Translations under genes and position numbers: made by a program
Part shown: piece by piece, positions 53,938 to 64,000 of the stretch
How the letters are laid out: every line of letters starts with the position of its first letter
Numbering within the stretch: position 1 is the stretch's first letter
NCBI GenBank assembly: GCA_030141605.1
Contig: JAQGDQ010000369.1
Span: forward strand, 121,001 to 185,000
Direction: 5' to 3'
DNA: 64,000 bases
From: Tubiluchus corallicola
Taxonomy: Eukaryota > Priapulida > Priapulimorpha > Priapulimorphida > Tubiluchidae
The notes under the pieces: model-generated
The model's input: only the letters and a program-made list of their open reading frames with translations
What the model was told of the DNA's origin: nothing
Database searches by the model: none

Positions 53938-55811
53938 CCTTTTTTAATTTTTACAAGAGTTGTTTGGTTAGAGTTAATTAGATAACACAAGCTATTATCA
54001 TCTGTTAATTGTCAACGGACTAAACGTTAAAAACAGTTTATCATAATTTTTTTAAATATATTAAATAATTTTAAATTATAAGTTTTTTCCAGGCTTATTT
54101 TCTGAACATTGAAATAAGCCTAACGTCCCAGAAGGCTTGTGACAATGAAAGAATTATCATTTCGGAAAAAGTAGTAAAGTTAAATATATTCGCAATAATA
54201 ATGATAACACAAAAATTTAATGCAGGTGAACAATTTTTGTAACAATAGCTGAGGGGATGGGGAAGTAAGTTAGGCAACGCGAAGCCTTCTCAGTAAATGG
54301 ATAGGTGGGTCAGGAAATTTTTTTAACTGGCAATTTCATCTAGTACAGTAGAGCTTTTTTGTGTACGCGGAATTTGATTGGTTAAGATTCCCAGCTATCT
54401 CTGATGGGTCACTGTGACTTTTTCATATTAAAATATTATATTTGATGAAGTATTATAATTATTTTGCTGTATTTTGTTTATGCTTTGCTATTGAGCACTG
54501 AAGTGTGCCAAATTATAGAATGATAATGATGAGTATAATGGAGACGATGGAAATAAGTGCGTGCCCTAGTTTACTCAGATTTAATCTTATAGCCGTAGAA
54601 AGTAAGCAGCAAAATTTAATTCTGAACTATAGTAGCAAGCAAGAGTCCTTGAATTTCCTGTATTCCATATAGAAGCGTGTACTACAAATTAACAAATTTT
54701 TGAGCTTATTCAAGTTATTTGTGATTCATAGGTGCGCTATTTAATTATATCAATGTATTTTATTCTTAATCAGATCATGCACCGATAGCCATTACAGAGC
54801 TTGCGTAAGCTTTAGGCAAGCAGAATTCCTAAGATAAAAGAAATCCGTCCTCAAGACAAGTAAACACAGTAGGTAATCAGCAAAAGGCTAGGCACTGCTA
54901 TGCTAGTAGCTTGTAACTTTTCACCACCACTGTATTCATGGTCGGCATTGAAAAGAACAGTTTTAGTCGCAGAGAAAGCGCTGAATACGTATTGTAGGGT
55001 TTTAAGATCACGAAGATCTTTCGTACTGCCGTTTCATTTACACCACGAAAATCTGCGTAAAATTAAGTTCGTTAAATTTTTCTTGAATATTAATAAGTTA
55101 CGATGTACAATGGTGAATAACTATTTACGAAAAAAGGCATTACTGTGACAGTTCGTTATTTTTTATTTTTCTAAAAACATCGTCTGACGTCATTAAATTT
55201 TCCAGGGGTTGACTAGTGCAGTAGTGATAGTTACCGTCCGGTACGACGACTACTAATTCACATTAACATCCCAGTGAGTTTAAACAAACTTGAGCAAAAA
55301 GTGCAGGATTTACTTTGAGTAGGTAATCAACACTCAATATTGTTGAAGAATGAAGATTTGAAAACAAACAAAAGCGCAATTAGGAGTATAAACCGACGTT
55401 AATTTTGGTAAAATGCAAAATAGATAAGCTGCTTATATCTTAAAGCATGAAACATATGTGATGATTCTTGCACTGTAAATTGGTTCTAATGTCTATCTGT
55501 AAAGCCTGTACGTTCTATCTGTGAAGCCTTGTGTTTCACTAACTAATCAACTTAACGTGAAGAGGTGTTTACAGCTGAATAATCCTCTTTGAATTTTTTT
55601 GAAGAGATTGTAAAATCATTCTAATTAATAGGTAACTATTAATAAACTCTAGGTAATTAAATAAACTAAACAAAATGCCCTTTGTATGCAGGACTTGTTT
55701 TGTGTTTAAATATTAATGAGTTTTGCCTTTTTCTTATATTTATTAAAATGTCTTTCTTTACCATCTACAGTATCGGTTATTGCCGAACTCCATGCTTTCG
55801 TGACGTTAAAA

Positions 55812-58800
55812 ATGGCTTCATCCAGTAATGGAAAAATCGACTCTGGTCAGTGCAGATTGAAGGTTTTCTTACCAAATGGCTGCTGTAATCTTGTACAGTA
55901 TGGAGAAAATGCTGACGTTGCGGTATTCAGTTTTTTATATGCTAAACATTACACCTAGCTTTTAAATTTTGTAACATAGTTCTCTGTGAACTTTTCGTGA
56001 GAGAAAAAAATGCTTCCTGTTAAAATTTTGCAGTTTAAATATACTTAACGACAGATTTGTACAACCACTTCTTCAAGTCATGAGATTAGTATATGTAGAG
56101 CTCTACTAGGCCTGTAACGATACATCGATGCATCGTGATGCCTTTTGTGACGATACACGCATCGTCGACATGCACCAGTATCTCAATAATTTGAATCACT
56201 GATATTGTAGCACAAGCTTGGCTGTCCGCTGATAAAAACTGTGAGAAATAATTCAAGCTACAGCTGTAGAATGTACTGTAGTTTAATTCCACAGAGTTAA
56301 AATAACACAGAGTTTAACTTAGGGTCATAATCAGAGCAGCGAGCATAGCGTTAGCAGAGGATCAGACTTGATCTTGACACAGGCACCTGCTGTTAGGAGC
56401 CAGCCAAAGTGAAGCAGTTGAAAGCACAATGTGTTTGTAATAATACATGTAGTAGCAAATTACATTTTTGCTTGTAAATTTCTGAAATGGCTTGCAGCAA
56501 ATGTGGATTATAAAATACACCAGCATATTTTAAATCAAAAGCATTGAAATGCTTTGCGTTTATCGTGGCTTACAATGCAAACAATACAAGAGTATAAACA
56601 GAAATCAAACAGTTTGCTGAATTATTTTAGCACTTAGCAATCTTAAAATAGTTTCGTAAGTCTAATATATATACATATATATGTATATATATATATATAT
56701 TAGATTAGGCAACAACTTAATGTAGTTTTTTTTATTAAAGCCAGCAAACATTAACTGAATGTATATCGCGATACATATCATATCGTGAGGTAGTATCACG
56801 ATATGTATTGTATCAGGATTTAGGTGTATCGTTACAGCCTTAGTAGCTACATTCAGTATAAAAACACATACGTGGGCATCATTAGACTGTAAAATTGAAT
56901 CTTCTCTCAGCCAATATAATTAAAAAATTTTTTGAAATAGAACTGCCGTTACTGATCACTGGTCACTAAATAACCACTACTTATCTAATTATCAAGAATA
57001 TGCATGTTCACTCTAAGACAGTTGCTATCATTTGAATACACACGTTGCAACAGAACAGACACAGGCACAGCTTCGCAGACAAAATGCTGTACATAGTTAC
57101 CCTAGAGGCGATTTAGTGTGTTTGTTAGTTTCCGGTGACAATTTTTGTAACTAAACTAGTTACTGGATTACCTAACTTTGAAATGTACTCATGATATTCT
57201 TCTTAAATGTTTTGTGCCGATAAGGTAAGTTTTGGTTACTTTGTGACCTACACTCAATAAAATTTCTTTTGTCTTTTTGAGATGTGGAAGAAGCGTATAT
57301 CGTTGTGTTGTCCGGAATGTAGCTGATGTTCTTTCTTCAACTGGTCATCTTGCTTTCCACATTGTTCTTTCTGAACAGTTACAATTCAGTCGAAACATGC
57401 AGAAATGTGACAATAATTCAATTTCGACAGAGACGTGGCTTTCCAAAAATTATTATACTTTCGTTCAGGTTAAAATTAAAAAGGGAATTTTTAACGAACA
57501 ACAATTTTTAATGGCGCAGAGAATGCCGTGAGTTTTATTAATATGCGTAGTGTTCACTGACATACGGAAACAGTCAATATGGATCATGCATCATGCATTA
57601 CATGCACATTGAGTCTTATCTGTAGATAAGATATTGAACTCGTATATCTATGTGTTTTAATGGTAGTCTGTTATTGTCATTCAATTTCTCAACAAGGGAA
57701 TTAACCAGATGATGCACGGCAAATAAGATCACCCTTCAGATACTTATTGGCTGACATGACAGCCACCCATCTCTTTACTAACCAGGCTCAACCACTCAGT
57801 TATTTCTCCATCTGTAATTGTGTTTTTAAAATGCTAAACTCTTAAAATTTTGTGTTTTTGTGCGAGCTATGTCTGAAATGTAGCTAGTTACATATGTACA
57901 GTTATCATGTAAGTGCAACATTTGAAAAATTAAAGTTAAAAGAAAACTAGGCGATTGTGTAGACATCAGTTCAAAATAAAGCATACTCTAAAGTATTGAA
58001 AACTACAACAACCTTTTTAAATCGAAGCTTAGATTAAGTAATAATTACTTCGGATAGCTAAATTTTGTTAAACTTACAAAATTACCCGCAGCTTAGCAAA
58101 TCCACTAAGACTGGCAATGGCGACAAATAGGCGTGGTACCGTGATGAGCATGATCATGAACTGCAGTGTTCGTCTGTGACGTCAGTGTGACGTAGAGCAC
58201 TTTTCGTGACATCACGTCAGTGTCTTATAGCAATCTTTGCTTACGCAAACGTGCATGACAAGCAGGGAAGATGCCTGCCATTGCACAACTGTGGTTGGTT
58301 TGTGACATAAGCAGTAGCTACATTCAGTTGCCATTAATTAAATTTCCAAGATAATTATTCAAATATTAGAAACTTTTATGGCAAGAAAATGTATATTTTA
58401 GACAGTAAATTAAAATGAGATTGAGTCTAATCAATTGTCTGGTTTTCCTTTATCTGTTTACAATTTTTTAATTTGCTCGATGTTTTAGGGTGTTACGCAT
58501 TTAATGACTGAGCGTTTAGCAGCTGGTAAGCGTGCGTTTAGGACATCTTATGGCTTAAGACTGTGTCATAGCGAAACTAAAGAGATACGTTCTCTACATC
58601 CAGACTTGACCATGGGTCAAGTGAAGAAGTACATGAAGGATGATGAAGCAAAGTGGAGGTTGGTTGTTGGTTTTACAATCACTTGTCGACTTTAATAGAA
58701 ATTAACCTATTTTTGTGCAGTAATGCAGACAACATAAGTATTGTAGGTGTCGTTTATTAGACTCACGGTTAATAGAATCAGTTGCTTAATTGACTCAAAA

Positions 58801-61800
58801 ACACCTGGTATGGTCATCTCCTATTTAATTGTATATAAAAACTGTTTGTAATTGACTCAATATTTTACTTCACGTACTTAAAATAAGATAATTGTGTGTA
58901 CCCAAAGAGTTTTCCTGCTTTTATGTCATCTTTACATTGATTTTGTGCACTATAATATACATAGAACAGTCATGTTAGATACAGCTTTGTTTGTAAGCAG
59001 GTACAGCACATATATCATATGCGCTAATATGTTAGTGTAGCGGTTTTGCTTTGAATCTGTCACCCGCTTATCCACTGCAATCAACCCTGTTGTTTCTGGA
59101 AGCTAAACATTAAAATCACTTGACCAGCGATTTGCTTTTGAAGTTCCTGCTGCCTTTCACAGGGGAAACAAGGTCATCACCACTACAGCTCAAGCTGTAG
59201 GTGACCAGGTGCTTTGAATGAATATATGCAGCATACAGCAACAGATTTTCAAAGATTTTATCACTATGAGAATTTCATAAACCAACTTCTTCATGAAGAA
59301 ATGAAGCAACCGACCTTGCATGAATTTTTCTAATTTTTATTGACAAAAATCAGATTTTTGCAATTTTTTCTTTTTTTATTCTTATATAAATTATGTAAAT
59401 TCACTTATATAAATTATGCTTCTTAAATAATTGCACATGGGTATTTCTGACATAAATTCATTTCTAAAATTCTTTTAAAGCCTTTGCAATGCATACTAAG
59501 GTGATGAGCGATGACTCGTACTTCTGTAGTAATAGTATACTAAACCCTTCAGCTAATTGAATCAGTCGGTTAATTGGGTCAAAACACTTCCGTCCCAAAG
59601 TGAGTCTATTAAGCGACACCTACATTATAGTGCAACTGATCCTGATTCATTTACAACTGTCATTTTTACTTACCAGATATCAACTCCGAGTTCGATATTT
59701 GCCTAAAAGCCTGGCTGAGTTGTACGAAAAAGACAGAGTCACATTTTACTACTTTTACGACCAGGTAAAGCGGGTCTTTCAAACATTCTTTATATTACCT
59801 TCATTGTCTGTTCTTATATTTTTAATTGTTTTGTTTTTACACATAGAAAAATGTACATAAATATAAAATTATGTGTATCTTACTTACATATCACAAAATT
59901 AATTATAAGTCGTTACAAAACCTTATAAAATCAGATGATTATCTTCATTTTTTTATAATAATTATTACCAAAACTTGTTTGTTGCAATTAAAACTGTCCT
60001 ATCATTAATTTCAACTTTTTCCTTTACATCTTTAACACATTCTGTACCAGATGCCAAAGTAAGGTCTCAAAAATTTGGGTATTCCCATGTTTATATTAAA
60101 TTGCTCAATTCATAGATCCCCATGACTTGAAAAGGAAGTTCTGCTGTACGTTATTGTGTTGTAAACTATCAACTTCCTGTTTAGCTGCCTAGGTTTAATC
60201 GGTAACTGGTACATATCTGTACAGTAGACATGGATATTATCATTTCAAATGTTCATGGTATTCTCTTTCATGATTTATTAACAGCTGAAAATGGTGGCTG
60301 TTTGAAAATTACTTTCTATGGAGAAAATTAATTGCATAATATTATATAATACAATTGTGATTATGTTTCTACCTGCTACTTCTGTTTATAGTGAAGATCA
60401 TAACTTGATTGTGATTCGTTTCATTTTTCTCCATGTTTAGTTAGGAAGCACATGGAATTGTTGCTACGTGATGTTCATCTATTGTGTTTGTTGATTACAA
60501 TTCAGTTAAAATCTTTTTTTCTTGTTCATTGTCCTGTTTATAGTTTGTTACTTAGATTTTCCCTAAATTTTTCATTTCTAATATTAATAATCTCTTTTAC
60601 TATTTATATTTGTAACAAATCACTTAATACTTAAGTGGCTTACCATAATGTAAAGAAAGGGCGGAAATTTGAAGGATAATTTGATAGTTTAAAAGGGGAG
60701 AAACGCTGGCGGTCCGAAGTTCCTAAATTACCGTTTCTTTAGTTACCAAAACCAAAAAGCGCGAGTAAAAAGAGAAACATATTTACATGCAGAACACCGT
60801 ACTTACTTGTGTTTTAAATTGCTATAAAAAGATAAACAGTTAATTGCAATACACACATATATTTTACAATATTTATATACACAAACAACATTTATAACAG
60901 TGCAACAAACAAACAATAATAATTAGCATAAACATTTATGGAAACTAGTCTATAAGTAAGCCATGTAATGGATATAATGTTCTGTGTTCTCTAAGACACA
61001 GTATCTAGACATTACCAATGACTTCGTTTGGCAGAAAGCTTTTATAACGTACGATATTCATAATATCTAAAAATAGGTTAGGCGAAACTTTAAGATCACG
61101 TATGCCAGTCAAGGTCCAAACTACCCATGAATGCGGCTTCAACGTGTTTGAAATCGTGACTCTTTTACACTTGCAACAGTCCGCGACTTGTAAGTCCACT
61201 TCTTAGGTCTGCTGTGATTTTAGTTGAGTTATACTAATGGCGTAACACAGTATTTTTAATGCAAATTATTACATAAATCTATTGTGAGCTACTTGCAATA
61301 ATTTTACACTGCTGCTTAATTTTCACAAGTGAATTTCCAGTTTTGTATCAAAGTATTTGTGTAATACTTTGCAGAAATTACTTACTCATATGAATTTTTG
61401 ACAGTATTGTAAAATATGTTTCATTATCATAGTGCAGAAAGGAGCAATAGAATTGTTGGCAGGTAGAAATTATAACTATGACGTAAACTATTTTGAATTT
61501 TAATTCTTATTATTTTAAGTTACAAATCCAAACTTTTTTCCAATGTTATATGCTTTTTTTTGCTCAAACAGATAATTTGTTTATTTAGTATTTCATTTAT
61601 ATTAAATAGATAGATGACCTCTTGGTCGACTCTCTATCTGTTCTCCTTTCCTCTTGTTCTAATAGGCCCTATTTTCTGTATATAGCATTGTGACTTTACT
61701 GTAGATTAGATGTGGTTATTGTATATTTTGTAATCCAATGGGAGAAGTCAATTTTAATTCAATTCAATTCAATTTGCTACAATATTCAGTTCACTATTTG

Positions 61801-62990
61801 TTTTTTGCTGTTAACAGGTCAGGAGTGATTACATGAGTAACCTTGCTGAAAATGTAGATCCCGAAGTGGCCTTACGATTAGGCAGTCTTGAGATAAGGTG
61901 CGTTTAATATTTAAAAAGTTTACTATATTATGTTTCAATAATAAAATTATTGTATGTACAAGCATTTTTGCGATTATTAATAAAACGTACATCTTAGATC
62001 GAACTAGGTCAGAAATGATGAACAATCTAACAATCATCCTGTTTTCCTTAATAAGCTTGTGTTCCTTAATAAGTTTTTGATATTCGTTGTATAAGTAAAG
62101 ACAGCGATCTAAAAAATCATCCTGTTTTCCTTAATAAGTTCTTTAATAAGTTTGTGTTATTTGTTGTATAAGTAAAGACAGCGATCTAAAAAATCATCCT
62201 GTTTTCCTTAATAAGCTTGTGTTCCGTAATAAGTTTTTGATATTCGTTGTATAAGTAAAGACAGACATCTAAAAAATCATCCTGTTTTCCTTAATAAGTT
62301 TGTGTTACTCGTTGTATAAGTAAAGACAGCGATCTAAAAAATCATCCTGTTTTCCTTAATAAGCTTGTTCCTTCATAAGCTTGTGTTATTTGTGGTATAA
62401 GTAAAGACAGAGATCTAAAAAATCATCCTGTCTTCCTTAATAAGCTTGTGTTATTCGTTGTATAAGTAAAGACAGCGATCTAAAAAATCATCCTGTTTTC
62501 CTTAATAAGTTTTTGATATTCGTTGTATAAGTAAAGACAGCGATCTAAAATTCATCCTGTCTTCCTTAATAGGTTTGTGATATTCGTTGTATAAGTAAAG
62601 ACAGCGATCTAAAAAATCATCCTGTTTTCCTTAATAAGCTTGTGTTCCTTAATAAGCTTGTGTTCCTTAATAAGTTTTTGATATTCGTTGTATAAGTGAA
62701 GACAGACATCTAAAAAATCATCCTGATTTCTTTAATAAGCTTGTGTTATTCGTTGTATAAGTAAAGAATTATGGAATATGTAAGTGCTTTCAAGGTTCTT
62801 ATTAACATAATTTACCTGATATGATGCTCCAATGTTTTGTTTCTAATGAATGCCTAACTTCTAATGTTTTAGACGGTTCTTCAGAGACATGCCTCACATA
62901 GCCCTGGATAAAAAAGCAAATTTTGAATATTTGGAGAAAGAGATTGGCCTGGACAAATTTTTTCCTCATTCTGTAATTAGTGGTATGAAG
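55812..62990 (+). CDS. PTK2: Focal adhesion kinase, N-terminal FERM part (5' partial gene, continues past the window)
   Basis: Exons: join(55812..55922,58489..58658,59677..59764,61818..61897,62873..62990), 189 aa so far. FAK is a cytoplasmic tyrosine kinase that signals from integrins at focal adhesions; its FERM domain holds the kinase inactive. Exon 1 reads CRLKVFLPNG...YGENADV (human ERVLKVFHYF...GDATDV). Exon 2 has YGLRLCHSETKEIRSLHPDL. Exon 3 has YQLRVRYLPKSLAELYEKDR (human YELRIRYLPKGFLNQFTEDK). Exon 4 has VRSDYMSNLAENVD and ALRLGSLEIR. Exon 5 has KKANFEYLEKEIGLDKFFPH. All junctions are GT-AG and phases fit. The start ATG (AAAATGG) sits 41 nt inside an exon whose acceptor is at 55769-55770, so a 5'UTR exon should exist upstream. 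The frame is open through those 41 nt, so a farther upstream start is possible. The kinase and FAT domains lie beyond the window. Confidence 0.94.
56105..56845. mobile_element. hAT-like element with GTAACGATAC ends
   Basis: Left TAGGCCTGTAACGATACATC and right GGTGTATCGTTACAGCCTTA are inverted. It is about 740 bp, with no ORF, and includes an ATATAC-type palindromic run at about 56665-56700. I could not confirm an 8-bp target duplication. Its left half is the empty-site relative of the interrupted copy at 23652-24420. It lies in FAK intron 1. Confidence 0.7.
57939..58452 (-). mobile_element. MITE with AAAGGAAAAC ends, copy 3
   Basis: Reverse-oriented relative of 35009-35549 and 36298-36846: it has GGCGATTGTGTAGAC at the left, TCAATTGTCTGGTTTTCCTT at the right, and internally CACTAAGACTGGCA, GGTACCGTGATGAGCATGAT and TGCCATTAATTAA. 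It ends only 36 bp before FAK exon 2. Confidence 0.8.
58741..59625. mobile_element. Inverted-repeat element filling FAK intron 2
   Basis: Left TTGTAGGTGTCGTTTATTAG + ACTCAC and right (reverse complement) TGTAGGTGTCGCTTAATAGA + CTCAC are 25-bp inverted repeats. TA stands at 58739-58740 and 59626-59627. At 885 bp it makes up most of the 1018-bp intron. No transposase ORF is present. TA target and length fit a Tc1/mariner/pogo-type non-autonomous element. Confidence 0.78.
61600..61775 (+). repeat. LINE-like 3' tail with (AATTC)n end
   Basis: GATGACCTCTTGGTCGACTC, then pyrimidine-rich sequence, a GTAATCCAATGGGAGAAGTC part and finally AATTCAATTCAATTCAATTT. A short pentamer tail is typical of CR1/L2-like retroposons. 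It ends about 40 bp before FAK exon 4. Confidence 0.5.
62031..62770. repeat. 65-bp minisatellite, about 11 copies
   Basis: The unit contains GTTGTATAAGTAAAGACAGC, GATCTAAAAAATCATCCTGT, TTTCCTTAATAAGTTTGTGT and TATTC. Some copies carry an extra CTTGTGTTCCTTAATAAG block. It lies in FAK intron 4, ending about 100 bp before exon 5. Confidence 0.95.
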
Positions 62991-64000
62991 GTAGGTGTTA
63001 GTATCAAGTCTAAGCTTATTTTATTATAAATATTTGTGTACTCGCAAACCAAAACCGTCTGTAAGTCAGCATAGTTAAAACTATGTTATGATGCTTCAAA
63101 GTAGAATGCACCAAAAATTTCGTCAAATGTCAATTTTTTGTTTTTTGTAAAAACCAATGCTAAATATATTGGACTTTTATATTCTAGTATCATATTATCA
63201 AGAAAACTCAAATTTTATAACCCTGTACCCACTTCTCTGGCTAAAAACTGGCACTGCAATTGTAAAAAACTTTTTTTAAAACTCCGACTATAGCTCGTGG
63301 AAGTAATCATTTTGCTTTGAGTTTTCCTGCTGCCTAGCCCAGATCTTTGTCAGTAAGAGCCATCTACTGGATTTAAATATAACTTCAATGTGCTCTTACA
63401 AAGTCCACAGCAACCACACTTTCGTACGGTTACTAAGTGTTTTGTATAGACGCGATTAAAAACAATGGCTGACTTTAACAGCGATTTTCTCAAGATTATG
63501 TTTTTCAGTGCATAGCCTGCACCTCAACTTCAACATGGATTATCTCAGCTTAGAAATAACATGTATATAACTTGAAAAGCTTAATTACTGACTTATGGAC
63601 AATTCTGCTATGCAAGCACACTTTTAGTAAACGTTCTAATATACAACTGGTCATGAAAACTCAACATTTTATATAATCTGTTAGTGATTGATTTAACACG
63701 TGACTTTGCTACCTGTTATACTCATGTAGATGTTAAAAATGAGAGTGTATGTTTACTGAAAGCATGGCAAACATGCATACTAAAGTAAAAATTTACTTAA
63801 GTAAAGATTTATGAACTATGTATAGCGATTCGGATGTAATTCTCTCTTGTAAAGTGCTTTATCTCCGATCTTTCAAAAGCGTAGTCTGCTATTCGCTTGT
63901 CATTTCACATTGTTTTTGGTTAACAATTAGTGATTACTTGTTCAAGTATGTTAAGCATTTTGGTATCTTAACAATTTGTGATTACTTGTTCAAGTAGGCT
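62991..64000. other. Start of FAK intron 5
   Basis: It begins GTAGGTGTTAG after the AAG codon at 62990. No further exon, repeat family or RNA gene is recognisable to the window end. Confidence 0.7.

Larger units (their letters stand above)
52709..55770. other. Divergent spacer between the PAQR gene and the FAK gene
   Basis: The two genes point away from each other, so both promoters should lie here unless 5' exons are farther away. I see no clear TATA box or CpG-dense block. A tRNA-like B box lies at 53751-53761 and a small inverted-repeat element with TTAGGG-like filler at 53778-53937. No coding exon is supported. Confidence 0.5.

Noticed and set aside
57277-57531. 84-codon ORF in FAK intron 1
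   Set aside because: It does not fit the FERM sequence, and exon 1 joins exon 2 in phase without it.

Overview
This is a piece of an animal nuclear genome. It is AT-rich, with short GT-AG-bounded exons, introns mostly of 0.4-2.5 kb, microsatellites, minisatellites and many small non-autonomous DNA transposons. Five gene units can be read, and all are typical of metazoans. The density of MITE-like elements and the intron-rich genes suggest a non-insect, probably marine, invertebrate. I cannot name the species.

Layout. (1) 1-189 is the last coding exon of an unrecognised membrane protein on the + strand, followed by its 3'UTR and a piggyBac-type MITE. (2) 2278-8593 and 11705-19271 are two tandem, same-strand thiopurine S-methyltransferase (TPMT)-like genes. 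Each has seven coding exons, and four internal exons have identical lengths (93, 130, 53, 75 nt). They predict 223 and 236 aa. (3) 22163-41370 is a complete microcephalin (MCPH1) gene: 15 coding exons, 705 aa, one N-terminal and two C-terminal BRCT domains. (4) 45176-52708 on the - strand is a two-coding-exon membrane progestin receptor of the PAQR5/7/8 type, 332 aa. (5) 55812 to beyond 62990 is the 5' part of a focal adhesion kinase (PTK2/FAK) gene: five exons, 189 aa, the start of the FERM domain. It runs off the right edge.

The genes do not form an obvious pathway. They are ordinary neighbours: a methyltransferase pair, a chromosome-condensation/DNA-damage protein, a steroid-type membrane receptor and a cell-adhesion kinase.

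The rest is a dense record of mobile DNA. There are hAT-type elements with perfect 8-bp target duplications, including one nested inside an older hAT-like repeat whose empty counterpart lies at about 56.2 kb. There are pogo/Tigger-like elements with TA duplications, piggyBac-like elements at TTAA, and a MITE family with AAAGGAAAAC ends that sits just upstream of splice acceptors. There are also a decayed Tc1-type transposase, two LINE carboxy-terminal fossils, several LINE-like 3' tails and several tRNA-derived SINE heads. At least nine unrelated minisatellites (units 15, 20, 33, 36, 44, 55, 64, 65 and 84 bp) lie in introns.

I found no intact autonomous transposon, rRNA, convincing functional tRNA, CRISPR array or virus-like gene, and no clearly new multi-gene system. 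The most interesting signals are the transposon and minisatellite architecture of the introns and the two diverged TPMT paralogs.
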